64,000 nucleotides of DNA, taken from positions 928,001-992,000 of the forward strand of contig NZ_CP120416.1 of assembly GCF_032773895.1 (NCBI RefSeq), in the 5' to 3' direction. Below are positions 41,769 to 49,956 of this stretch, one piece after another. The translations under genes and the position numbers were made by a program. The stretch comes from Teredinibacter sp. KSP-S5-2 (GTDB taxonomy: Bacteria; Pseudomonadota; Gammaproteobacteria; Pseudomonadales; Cellvibrionaceae). The notes beneath the pieces were generated by a model. That model was not told where the DNA came from. It saw only the letters and a list, made by a program, of their open reading frames with translations, and made no database searches. How positions within the stretch are numbered: the first letter of the stretch is position 1; each line of letters opens with the position of its first letter.

Positions 41769-42131
41769 ATGGAAAATATATTGTGGCTAGAAATTGACGG
41801 CGACACCATTGTTGGTGTGCATTCGGTAAAAGGGCAGTCCGACTATACGTGGGTGTCACTGCCCGAAGGCGAGGATATGCCAGATCCTGGAGATAACTTT
41901 ATCGATGGTAAAGTGGTTCAACGTCAGGCCGAGATTGATCCTCCCCAAGAAAAGCGCATTCTTGCACAGCAAAAGATTATTGATGTGTACCCACTTTGGA
42001 AACAGATGAATATTCTTCGAAATGGTACTGAAGTGGAACAGAGCACAATGGGGCGGTTTATTGATACAGTCCGTTCTTGGTCAAATAACCCGAAGAGCAC
42101 AGTAAAACAACTCGATAAGATTGTGCCTTAG
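41769..42131 (+). CDS. Tail fibre-associated protein, probable assembly chaperone
   Basis: 120 aa from the ATG at 41769. GDTIVGVHSVKGQSDYTWVS, a short Pro/Glu-rich link, then AQQKIIDVYPLWKQMNILRN resembles the C-terminal part of phage fibre-assembly or XkdW-like proteins. It is placed directly after the fibre gene. Assigned mainly by position. Confidence 0.55.
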   Translation: MENILWLEIDGDTIVGVHSVKGQSDYTWVSLPEGEDMPDPGDNFIDGKVVQRQAEIDPPQEKRILAQQKIIDVYPLWKQMNILRNGTEVEQSTMGRFIDTVRSWSNNPKSTVKQLDKIVP

Positions 42132-42229
42132 TTTTTATTCTTTCGTTTTTTATACCTGAATTCATTCCCTTCGTTTTCTCTTTTTCTTTTCTTTTCTTTT
42201 TTACATTTCCTCGTGAGATGGGGTGATCT

Positions 42230-43471
42230 ATGGCGTTTTTACATGGTGTGGAAGTCGTTGAAATTAACAACGGCCCGCGTCCAATTCGTACTGTGCGTTC
42301 GAGTGTGATCGGTTTAATTGGGACGGCACCGGAAGCCGACCCAGAACGTTTTCCGTTAAATTTTCCTGTGCTGGTGGCTGGGCGACGATCTGATATGGCG
42401 GGTATTGGTTCGACCGGAACCTTGCCCGCTGCGTTGGATGATATCTTTGACCAAGCGGGTGCGCTGATTGTGGTGGTGCGTGTGAGTGACGGTATTACCC
42501 AACCGTCAGATGGCTACGGTGGTGCTGTTGATCCCAGCGATACCTTTGATGGGGAGGAGTATATTCCTCCTCCATCAGAAGCTCTAAATGAAGTAATCGG
42601 CGGTGTGGATAATGACACCGGACAATATCTCGGTGTGTATGCGTTTTTAGCGGCGCAAAGTGAAGTCCATGTCACACCGAGGGTACTTATTGCCCCAGAG
42701 TTTTCACACAACGCCGCAGTGGCCAATGAAATGTTAACGGTTGCAGAACGATTGCGCGCCGTGGTGATCGCAGATGGCCCCAATACCAATGATATTGAAG
42801 CGATTCATTATCGTGAACAATTTGGTAGTCCACGCTTATACATTGTTGATCCCTGGGTACGGGTATGGAATACGGCAATCGGTGCCGAAGTCATTCGTCC
42901 TGTCAGTGCGCGTGTGGCTGGGTTAATCGCAAAAAGCGATGCCGAATTTGGTTTTTGGCGTTCACCGTCCAATCAAGAGTTACGTGGGATTCTCGGCACG
43001 GTGAGAAGCATTGACTTCACGCTCGGTGATCCGAATGCACGCGCGAATATCTTAAATGAAAATGAAGTGGCCACGGTTATTCAAGAAACGGGTTATCGCC
43101 TATGGGGCAATCGCACCTGTTCCGATGATCCAAAGTGGGCGTTTTTATCGGTACGCCGTACAGCGGATATGGTGAACGAAAGCATTCTCCAAGGACACCT
43201 GTGGGCAGTGGATCGCACTATTTCTAAAACCTATGTCGAGGATGTATTAGAAGGCGTCAATGCGTACCTTCGTTCTTTGCGAACACGCGGTGCGATCATC
43301 AATGGTCAGGCGTGGATTGATGCCGAGTTCAATACGCCTGCGGATATCGAGTCGGGAAAAGTGACCTTCAGTTTTGACTTTACGCCGCCACCGCCAGCGG
43401 AACACATTGTTTTTCGTAGCGAAGTGGTTAATGGCTATTTAACCGAAGTGATTCCTTTGCCTGCGAATTAA
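42230..43471 (+). CDS. Contractile tail sheath protein, P2 FI-like
   Basis: 413 aa. FLHGVEVVEINNGPRPIRTV is the usual sheath N-terminus, and GIRSVLIAPEFS-like and NRTCSDDPKWAFLSVRRTAD segments and the C-terminal VTFSFDFTPPPPAEHIVFRS are family features. It shows that this is a myovirus-type contractile tail. Confidence 0.92.
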   Translation: MAFLHGVEVVEINNGPRPIRTVRSSVIGLIGTAPEADPERFPLNFPVLVAGRRSDMAGIGSTGTLPAALDDIFDQAGALIVVVRVSDGITQPSDGYGGAVDPSDTFDGEEYIPPPSEALNEVIGGVDNDTGQYLGVYAFLAAQSEVHVTPRVLIAPEFSHNAAVANEMLTVAERLRAVVIADGPNTNDIEAIHYREQFGSPRLYIVDPWVRVWNTAIGAEVIRPVSARVAGLIAKSDAEFGFWRSPSNQELRGILGTVRSIDFTLGDPNARANILNENEVATVIQETGYRLWGNRTCSDDPKWAFLSVRRTADMVNESILQGHLWAVDRTISKTYVEDVLEGVNAYLRSLRTRGAIINGQAWIDAEFNTPADIESGKVTFSFDFTPPPPAEHIVFRSEVVNGYLTEVIPLPAN

Positions 43472-43578
43472 GTTTCATCCAGTTTTTTCTAAATCTTTAT
43501 CCATTCAGATTTTCTCCTTTTTTTTAATTTCTAAATTTTTTCGTTTCATTTCTTTTTTCTATTTTTAGGAGAAGCATC

Positions 43579-44079
43579 ATGCTTGATGATGTGCTTCGTA
43601 ATATGACTTTGACAGTAGATGGTCGCGGTTATGCAGGCAATATAGAAGAACTTGTTCTGCCTAAGTTAAGTTTACAAACGGAGGAGTTTCGCAACGGCGG
43701 CATGGATGCGCCAGTCGATATTGAGCTGGGGATGGAAAAGCTCGAGTGTGAATTTACCTTAACTCGATTTAATCGTCATTCGCTAACTCTGTTTGGTGTG
43801 TTTAGCGGTGAAACCCAACTCACTGCCCGAGGTGCGGTGGTGTCCGATAACGGCCAAACGCAAGCAGCAGTCATCAATATGCGTGGTCTGGTGCGAGAGT
43901 TGGATATGGGTACCTGGAAGCCGGGAGAGAAGTCTACCAACAAGTTTATGGTATCACTACGCTATTACAAGCTTGTCCTGGATGAATTCCCGATTTACGA
44001 AATCGATATTCCCAACTTCTTACGAAAAGTGAATGGCGTCGACCAGCTTGCCAAAATGCGTGCCGCGTTAGGGCTTTGA
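43579..44079 (+). CDS. Tail tube protein, P2 FII-like
   Basis: 166 aa after TTAGGAGAAGCATC. MLDDVLRNMTLTVDGRGYAG, DIELGMEKLECEFTL and the C-terminal IYEIDIPNFLRKVNGVDQLA are characteristic of P2 FII tube proteins. Confidence 0.92.
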   Translation: MLDDVLRNMTLTVDGRGYAGNIEELVLPKLSLQTEEFRNGGMDAPVDIELGMEKLECEFTLTRFNRHSLTLFGVFSGETQLTARGAVVSDNGQTQAAVINMRGLVRELDMGTWKPGEKSTNKFMVSLRYYKLVLDEFPIYEIDIPNFLRKVNGVDQLAKMRAALGL

Positions 44080-44173
44080 TTTTTACTTTTATATTTGCGG
44101 GTTATTCAACCCGACTTTCTATTCTCTTTTATTTTCCTTCACTTATTCAATATTTTTTCAATGGAGTCCTCTC

Positions 44174-44470
44174 GTGGAAACCTCACCTTTTTATGTGATG
44201 AAGCCAACCACCTTTCAGAAACAGAAAGTGCGTATTGGCCACCGGTTGGATCTAACCGAGTCGCAAGCACGACCGCTTATTCATGGTGGCTTTTTAACAA
44301 ACGATGTCAATGCGTCCCGTTACATTGCTGAACTGACGCATGAACTAAAGAACCTGACTTATGAACTGGGGGTTGCGCAAGAAGAGCTTAAACAATCCGA
44401 GGCCGAATTAGAAAATTTAACGCAATCGATCAAGACGAATTCGGATACATCGACCAAGGAGGATAAATAA
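44174..44470 (+). CDS. Small tail-module protein
   Basis: 98 aa with a GTG start. It begins with a beta region (KQKVRIGHRLDLTESQARPL, then IHGGFL) and continues as a coiled coil (LTHELKNLTYELGVAQEELK). Not clearly a known family; it lies between tube and gpE as small tail-assembly genes do and overlaps gpE by one base. Confidence 0.55.
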   Translation: METSPFYVMKPTTFQKQKVRIGHRLDLTESQARPLIHGGFLTNDVNASRYIAELTHELKNLTYELGVAQEELKQSEAELENLTQSIKTNSDTSTKEDK

Positions 44471-44766
44471 TGGCAGCACGCACCCAATCACCGGTTTCTC
44501 GAACAGAAGTGACCTTGCAGTATCCGATATTTTTTGACGGAAAAGAACATACACAGATCCTGATTCGGCGTCCAAAGGTAAGGGATATGCTCGGTGTGGA
44601 AGACAGTACGTCCAATGACGCCCAAAAAGAAATCGATTTGTTCGCCAATCTTTGTGAATGCTCGCCGGATTTAATTACCGAACTGGATATGTTGGACTAC
44701 GCCAAGTTACAAGAGACTTATCAAGGTTTTTTATCTTCAAAGCGCAAGACGCCCGCAAAGCGTTAG
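44470..44766 (+). CDS. Tail assembly chaperone, P2 gpE-like
   Basis: 98 aa. HTQILIRRPKVRDMLGVEDS, then EIDLFANLCECSPDLITELD and MLDYAKLQETYQGF match the P2 E/Mu gp41 family (Phage_TAC_7). A -1 slippery heptamer TTTTTTA near its end allows fusion to the E' frame. Confidence 0.85.
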   Translation: MAARTQSPVSRTEVTLQYPIFFDGKEHTQILIRRPKVRDMLGVEDSTSNDAQKEIDLFANLCECSPDLITELDMLDYAKLQETYQGFLSSKRKTPAKR

Positions 44767-44867
44767 TTGCGATTGCCAGTCACACGGGTTGGGGACTCTC
44801 CGAACTTCTAGAGCTAGAGGGCGAGGAAGTGTTGAAGTGGTTGGCGGTATTGCCCAAATCGTCATAG
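44470..44867 (+). CDS. E+E' frameshift product (programmed -1 frameshift at 44727-44733)
   Basis: The heptamer T TTT TTA at 44727-44733 lies in the correct phase with frame 0 codons GGT TTT TTA. A -1 slip continues as FFIFKAQDARKALVAIASHT then GWGLSELLELEGEEVLKWLA to the TAG at 44865. The downstream peptide has the GpE' look. P2 uses the same type of site (T TTT TTG) between E and E'. The coordinates span both frames. Confidence 0.8.
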
Positions 44868-44974
44868 CGACGATATTACAATAATTTTTCCTCCTGTCTT
44901 TTATTAATCGTGTTTTTTCCTTCTGTTGATTTTGTTGCGTGTCTTTCTGTTATTCGTGTTGGTAAGAGTGTGTG

Positions 44975-47224
44975 ATGGCTTCTCAGTTTAACGTTGCAAT
45001 TTCTATTGGTGCGACACTGAAAAAAAATTTTAAAACCGTCACGCAGGGTTCGCAGGTGCAGCTCAATAAACTTGGCGATAGTATTCGCAAGGTGAAGGAT
45101 CAGCAGCAGGCCATTCGTAAATTCGATATGGACTCGACTCGTGTCAACGCAGCGAGAATTGCGTTTGCTCAAGCAAGCTTAAAAGTCAAAGACCTGCGCA
45201 TGCAGGTGGCAGCTTCCAAAAATCCAACCAAAACACTACTCAATCAATACGCTCGTGCTCAGGAGCGCAGCAATCGGTTGTCGGATGCATTAACCCGGCA
45301 GCGACGACGATTACAAGAAAGTCGTCAGGCCATGACAGGCTTGGGCTTGTCGACCCAGAATCTACAGCAACAAAATAAACGCCTGGGTGCCTCTGCTGAC
45401 CAGTTAAATCAAAAATACCAACGCCTCGGCAATACCCTAAAAACGCAGCAGCAGTTGCGAATGAAACGGGATCAAGTGCGTGGGGATCTGTTTGATGCCA
45501 CGGCGATGGGGTTTCTTGTCTCCCGACCATTGTCAACGGCAATGGATTTTGAAGACTCAATGGCCAAGTTGGGCGCATTGACAAAAGATGCGACCGAAGA
45601 ACAGTTAACGGTATTAAATAAGGAGGCACAAAAATTAGGTCGTACCACCCAGTTCACCAGTTCCCAAACCGGTGATGCAATGGGGTTCCTGGCAATGGCC
45701 GGGTTTGATGCCGATGAGATTAAACAGTCCACCGGCAATGTGTTGCAGCTTGCACAAGCATCGGGGGCGGATCTTGCGACCACAGCGGATATCGCGTCCA
45801 ACATTATGTCAGGCTTCAATATTCAAGCATCCGAAAGTCAGCGTATTTCTGATGTATTAACCAAAACGTTCACCAGCTCCAACACCACGTTACAGATGCT
45901 CGGTGAAACCATGAAATTTGTCGGACCGGTGGCAGCAGCCACCAATACGGATTTGGAAGTCGCCGCCGCAATGGCTGGCAAACTTGGCGATGCGGGTATT
46001 CAAGGCTCTATGGCCGGTACGGCATTACGAACCATGCTGCTGCGTTTGTCAGCTCCACCACGAATGGCGGCGGATGCGCTGGAACAATTGAATATTGTGA
46101 CCAAAGACAGTGCCGGTAATTTACGTTCTTTTCCTGAACTATTAAAAGAAATTAACGATGCGACATCCGAAATGGGCACGGGTGATCGAACGGAAATGAT
46201 TAAACGGATCTTTGGTACGGAAGCGGCGTCTGCTGCCGCCGTATTAATGGATCAGGCGGGCAAAGACAAACTGCAATCGTTTATTACGATATTGGGGGCA
46301 TCGAAAGGGACAGCGCAGCAAGTCTCAAAAAAAATGAGCAGCACTACACGAGGTGCCTTAAAACGGTTGGGCAGTGCGTTGGAAAGTATCTCCATTGTTG
46401 TCGGAGGATTGTTTTTGCCTGCTATTGCTGCGGTGGCTGATATTCTTGCGATAGTGGCGTCCTGGGTATCGTTGTTCGCGGAAAAGTTTCCGCTATTGAC
46501 GACCGTAGTGGTGGGCGCGACCGTGGGTATTATCGGTTTGCGCATCGCCACGATTGCCAGCACCTGGACGTATCTATTTATGAAAAGTGCGTTGCTGGGG
46601 GTTAACACCACCTTTGGCATCACAGCCATGTTAACCAAACTCAATCAAACTGGATTACTGCGTTTAAATGCCGTTGCCAGTATAACGGCGGTGCGCACAG
46701 GGCTAATGACTGCGGCACAGTGGGCGTTAAATGTTGCCATGACGGCTAACCCCATTGGTCTCATTATTGCCGGTATTGCAGCACTCGGGGCAGCAGGGTA
46801 TTTTCTGGTTACCCGGTGGGATACGGTTAAAACCTTTGTGATAGATTTTTGGCAAAGCATAAAAGAAAAAACTAAAAACGCCGTAGGTTTTTTAATTCAG
46901 TTTATTGGTAAATTACTTGATCCTTTTGGTCTTTTGAAAAAGACCGTCCAATTTGTCGGTGCGCTTTTTAGTGGTAACGATTCGCCAGAAATAAAATTGG
47001 GTGCATCATCGAATATTTCTACCTTGGATGATGTTCAGCAACGCACAGTCAACGCCGCCAAAACAGCCTCTCAAATCCAAAACTCTACCCAAGTCAACGC
47101 GTCAATTGTGGTTAATCCCGCGCCGGGGATGGACGAGCAAAAGATGGGCGAAAAAATGAAATTCATGTTGGAAGAGGAAATGCTTCGCGCGCAAGCAGAT
47201 CAGAGAGGTGCGCTCTATGATTAA
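44975..47224 (+). CDS. Tail tape measure protein, P2 gpT-like
   Basis: 749 aa. A long coiled-coil N-terminus (residues 20-160), then the TP901-type core MDFEDSMAKLGALTKDATEE and TDLEVAAAMAGKLGDAGIQG, followed by hydrophobic helices (IVVGGLFLPAIAAVADILAI, VVVGATVGIIGLRIATIAS, MTANPIGLIIAGIAALGAAG) and a basic end. Its length sets the tail length. The ATG at 44975 is preferred to the GTG at 44972. Confidence 0.9.
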   Translation: MASQFNVAISIGATLKKNFKTVTQGSQVQLNKLGDSIRKVKDQQQAIRKFDMDSTRVNAARIAFAQASLKVKDLRMQVAASKNPTKTLLNQYARAQERSNRLSDALTRQRRRLQESRQAMTGLGLSTQNLQQQNKRLGASADQLNQKYQRLGNTLKTQQQLRMKRDQVRGDLFDATAMGFLVSRPLSTAMDFEDSMAKLGALTKDATEEQLTVLNKEAQKLGRTTQFTSSQTGDAMGFLAMAGFDADEIKQSTGNVLQLAQASGADLATTADIASNIMSGFNIQASESQRISDVLTKTFTSSNTTLQMLGETMKFVGPVAAATNTDLEVAAAMAGKLGDAGIQGSMAGTALRTMLLRLSAPPRMAADALEQLNIVTKDSAGNLRSFPELLKEINDATSEMGTGDRTEMIKRIFGTEAASAAAVLMDQAGKDKLQSFITILGASKGTAQQVSKKMSSTTRGALKRLGSALESISIVVGGLFLPAIAAVADILAIVASWVSLFAEKFPLLTTVVVGATVGIIGLRIATIASTWTYLFMKSALLGVNTTFGITAMLTKLNQTGLLRLNAVASITAVRTGLMTAAQWALNVAMTANPIGLIIAGIAALGAAGYFLVTRWDTVKTFVIDFWQSIKEKTKNAVGFLIQFIGKLLDPFGLLKKTVQFVGALFSGNDSPEIKLGASSNISTLDDVQQRTVNAAKTASQIQNSTQVNASIVVNPAPGMDEQKMGEKMKFMLEEEMLRAQADQRGALYD

Positions 47225-47260
47225 TATGCATTCTTAGTTGTATCGCGAAATGCAGTACTA

Positions 47261-47294
47261 AGTGCTTGATTGTTTGGCGAATGGAAGCGTTCAT
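47261..47294 (+). promoter_or_regulatory. Conserved cassette element 13 (plus strand)
   Basis: GTGCTTGATTGTTT, then GAATGGAAGCGTTCATG, about 32 nt before the ATG at 47326. Confidence 0.7.
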
Positions 47295-47325
47295 GAACGC
47301 ATCAAAAACAAAACAGGAAAGTAAA

Positions 47326-47679
47326 ATGATAAAAAGTCACGCAGTAGCCAACACGCAAGACAAAACACAATATAGTACCTTCGTTGTATATGAATTTACA
47401 TGCGATCATCTGGATGGATTTGAGTTAGAACTTATTCAAGCGTCGATTCGACGATACTTAAATACGGTCGACAGAAGCGATGTTTGTACGCTTGTGGTGT
47501 TGATTGATTTGGAAAACAATGCGGATCATGCAGAAGACTGCAAATACTCCCTTGGCTACTATCGAGAGTATGACGAAGATACGGAGCGCTATCTTTGGAC
47601 TATCGATTTGAATTCAACTATTGATTCATCTGAAAAACACTTCAGTATGAAATGCGCGATGGTGGATGTGCAAATGTAG
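47326..47679 (+). CDS. Small accessory protein, VYE family (cassette 13)
   Basis: 117 aa starting MIKSHAVAN at 47326 after AGGAAAGT; the longer frame from 47266 includes the ATG of the conserved element. It shares FVVYEFTCDHLDGFELELIQ, LVVLIDLEN, KYSLGYYREYDEDTERYLWT with the product of gene 47960, so the two are paralogs. Function unknown. Confidence 0.65.
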   Translation: MIKSHAVANTQDKTQYSTFVVYEFTCDHLDGFELELIQASIRRYLNTVDRSDVCTLVVLIDLENNADHAEDCKYSLGYYREYDEDTERYLWTIDLNSTIDSSEKHFSMKCAMVDVQM

Positions 47680-47896
47680 GTCTACCGCCCTCCCTGGAGA
47701 GAAACTTCTCTGGGGATAACACCAAGCCTAAATACAAAACGCTCTCTGATAGCTGACTAAATTACGCCCTTGTGTGCCGCTGTGTGGCCAGCAGGGCGAC
47801 TTCTCTTTTTACTTTGTATGTTGTCCAAAGAATTGCGCTTTTCGCCTAAAAGGGCGGATATTTACTTTCAATCTTTCTTGCTTTAGCCGTTACGAA

Positions 47897-47931
47897 TTAA
47901 CTTGATTAACTATCAAGATGAAGCGTTCATG
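47897..47931 (+). promoter_or_regulatory. Conserved cassette element 14 (plus strand)
   Basis: TTAACTTGATTAAC, then AGATGAAGCGTTCATG, about 30 nt before the ATG at 47960. The 280-nt gap 47680-47959 otherwise holds only short inverted repeats. Confidence 0.7.
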
Positions 47932-47959
47932 TGTGCAAATAAACCAGATGGAGAAAACC

Positions 47960-48265
47960 ATGAGCGATAAACACTTTACGGTATATGAAATTAATCACCA
48001 AAATTTGGAGGGTGATGATATTGCGATGTTGACTGAAATCGTTAGATCAAAAATTGAGTTGGGAGAAGGCAATCATTTCACTGAATTTACTGTTTTGATC
48101 GATTTTGAGCTTGCTGCACCCGACATGGATAACCCGAAGTATTCTTTGAATATTTTCACTGAGTGGGAAGAGGAATTTATGCGCTATTGTTGGACGGCGA
48201 GACTAAAGACTATTGACTCCAAATTAGAAGAACGCGGCTTTGAAATGATCTGCTCTTTGGGTTAA
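47960..48265 (+). CDS. Small accessory protein, VYE family (cassette 14)
   Basis: 101 aa starting MSDKHFTVYE at 47960 after GGAGAAAACC. Shares VYEI, the L-x-G-x-D motif, FTVLIDFEL, KYSLNIFTEWEEEFMRYCWT with gene 47326. Acidic; not recognised beyond the pair. Confidence 0.65.
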   Translation: MSDKHFTVYEINHQNLEGDDIAMLTEIVRSKIELGEGNHFTEFTVLIDFELAAPDMDNPKYSLNIFTEWEEEFMRYCWTARLKTIDSKLEERGFEMICSLG

Positions 48266-48271
48266 AGAGCT

Positions 48272-48287
48272 GCCACATGGATGTGGC
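48272..48287 (+). terminator. Hairpin after cassette 14
   Basis: GCCACAT and ATGTGGC form a 7-bp stem with a 2-nt loop directly after the stop of gene 47960. The T-run is weak. Confidence 0.5.
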
Positions 48288-48304
48288 CAATCTATCCTCT
48301 TTAT

Positions 48305-48335
48305 TCTTGACTTCAATTCATGATGAAGCGTTCAT
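48305..48335 (+). promoter_or_regulatory. Conserved cassette element 15 (plus strand)
   Basis: TCTTGACTTCAATTC, then TGATGAAGCGTTCATG, about 33 nt before gene 48369. Confidence 0.7.
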
Positions 48336-48368
48336 GGTGTTGAATAAAACAATATGGAGTAAACATAA

Positions 48369-48686
48369 ATGAAAGCGATTTTTTATAAAAAGAGTCTGCA
48401 CGATTCCACATCCTTGGCACGTTTAAATTCAGATGCGCGAGATGCACTTATTAACTGGTTTATGGCATTTTCTGGAATGATGGAAGACTTACATGCTCGG
48501 GCTTGTAAAGTAGATCTTTCTGACGTCGAATATCTACGAGGCTTTGATTTGGATGAGTATTGTATAATCGCAAATCGAGAATCGGATAAGAACATCTCCG
48601 GCACAGTTTGGACTGGCTTTCTTACATTTAAAAATTCATCTGAAAATATGATTTATGGCCGTATTACCTGTCAAATAAAATCATAA
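48369..48686 (+). CDS. Small accessory protein (cassette 15)
   Basis: 105 aa with TGGAGTAAACAT upstream. MKAIFYKKSLHDSTSLARLN, then a helical centre (LINWFMAFSGMMEDLHARAC) and strands near the end. Not recognised. It is the last cassette before gpU. Confidence 0.6.
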   Translation: MKAIFYKKSLHDSTSLARLNSDARDALINWFMAFSGMMEDLHARACKVDLSDVEYLRGFDLDEYCIIANRESDKNISGTVWTGFLTFKNSSENMIYGRITCQIKS

Positions 48687-48697
48687 TATCTCATCAA

Positions 48698-48726
48698 TGC
48701 CAAGCATTCCACGCTTGGCATTTTTT
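48698..48726 (+). terminator. Intrinsic terminator of cassette 15
   Basis: TGCCAAGC and GCTTGGCA form an 8-bp stem (10 bp with flanking AA/TT) followed by TTTTTT. Confidence 0.9.
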
Positions 48727-48743
48727 CCTTTTTTTAAAACACT

Positions 48744-49157
48744 ATGAGTCAAGTGATGATGGCCCTTGGGGCTAACTATCGATTTTCTATTCAATCCGCA
48801 GCCTATCAACAACTCAAAATCACGCGCAACTTTCACTGGGCATCCCAGGAGCGTATTGATGAACGACCAGCCAGTCAATTTATAAGCATAGGTGAAAAGA
48901 CGATGTCTTTGTCCGGGGTAATTTATCCTCACTATCGTGGCGGCCTAAAACAAATCGACGAACTGGAGAAAGAAGCGGAGCAGGGGGTGCCCCTGCAACT
49001 AGTGGATGGCTTGGGAGAGGTGTGGGGACTCTGGGTGGTGCTATCGCTTGCGGATACCCGTTCCTTTTTTCTCCAAAACGGACAGCCCCAAAAACAAGAG
49101 TTTGAATTATCACTGCGTTTTTACGGTTGGCAAATTGAAAAGCTTCCCAGGAACTAA
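48744..49157 (+). CDS. Tail protein, P2 gpU-like
   Basis: 137 aa. MMALGANYRFSIQSAAYQQL, then WASQERIDERPASQFI and TMSLSGVIYPHYRGGLKQID are typical of gpU, which is involved in tail completion. Separated from gpT by three cassettes. Confidence 0.88.
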   Translation: MSQVMMALGANYRFSIQSAAYQQLKITRNFHWASQERIDERPASQFISIGEKTMSLSGVIYPHYRGGLKQIDELEKEAEQGVPLQLVDGLGEVWGLWVVLSLADTRSFFLQNGQPQKQEFELSLRFYGWQIEKLPRN

Positions 49158-49161
49158 GTCT

Positions 49162-49371
49162 ATGCAATATCGCACACAAGAGGGAGATAGATTGGATCAA
49201 ATCTGCACATGGTTTTATGGGTTGAGTCGTCGACATGTTGAAAATGTATTAAGCGTGAATCCCGGCCTCTCGTATTATGGTCCGCGTCTTCCATCGGGGT
49301 TACTAATCGAACTTCCCGAATTTGATTCCAAAGCTCACGATCACCCTTCACCCATTCGGTTGTGGGATTAG
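49162..49371 (+). CDS. Tail protein, P2 gpX-like with LysM-type fold
   Basis: 69 aa from the ATG at 49162. MQYRTQEGDRLDQICTWFYG, then VENVLSVNPGLSYYGPRLPS and GLLIELP is the classical gpX sequence. The longer frame from 49006 is inside gpU. Confidence 0.88.
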   Translation: MQYRTQEGDRLDQICTWFYGLSRRHVENVLSVNPGLSYYGPRLPSGLLIELPEFDSKAHDHPSPIRLWD

Positions 49372-49444
49372 CACTTAAGGTTTTCCAGTTTTCACTTTTT
49401 TCTTTTCCATTATTTCTACGATTTATTTTTACTTAGGAGGACAC

Positions 49445-49885
49445 ATGGCTGTCTATAAATATTGCCTGGATGATCACTATCACCATGCAACCGGCATCGC
49501 TATCCCAAAAACGGTGGAGTTTCACGATCAAAATGGTCAGTTACGCATGCTGATCAATCAGCAGGGCGTGATCACGATTTATAAGAGTTATGCTTGGGAT
49601 GGGTGTTCCCCAAAAATTAAAATATTTGATGTGGGGTATCTGGGAACCCCGGACGGGGCGCTACATGATATTACTGGCAAGCCCAAAACTTATTACGCTT
49701 CGCTAGTGCATGATGCGTTGTGTCAGTTTCTTGATCATCCGAATATGCCGTTTTCGAAATCCATCATTGATGCACAGCTACTGATGTTATTACGTGAATC
49801 GGAATTCAGCTTGTCCTGGGTGTATTTTATCGTGGTGCGGGTGCTAGGCGGAGTGTATGGATGGTTAAAGCAAGCCTTATTTTAA
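49445..49885 (+). CDS. DUF1353-like phage protein
   Basis: 146 aa after TTAGGAGGACAC. SYAWDGCSPKIKIFDVGYLG then TPDG and YYASLVHDALCQF are DUF1353 motifs. The C-terminus holds a membrane-like helix. Present in many tail modules; its role is unknown. Confidence 0.7.
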   Translation: MAVYKYCLDDHYHHATGIAIPKTVEFHDQNGQLRMLINQQGVITIYKSYAWDGCSPKIKIFDVGYLGTPDGALHDITGKPKTYYASLVHDALCQFLDHPNMPFSKSIIDAQLLMLLRESEFSLSWVYFIVVRVLGGVYGWLKQALF

Positions 49886-49944
49886 TATTTCTTTTCCTTG
49901 CTTTGCTCCTAAGTATCACTGAACTGGTCTGGTTCTTTCTCTGA
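49861..49944 (+). CDS. Very short hydrophobic peptide overlapping the DUF1353 gene
   Basis: 27 aa, MVKASLILIFLFLALLLSIT followed by ELVWFFL: a single membrane helix starting within the end of the previous gene. It ends 12 nt before gpD. It may be a real small lysis-related peptide or chance. Confidence 0.3.
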   Translation: MVKASLILIFLFLALLLSITELVWFFL

Positions 49945-49956
49945 AATGCGTGTGTT

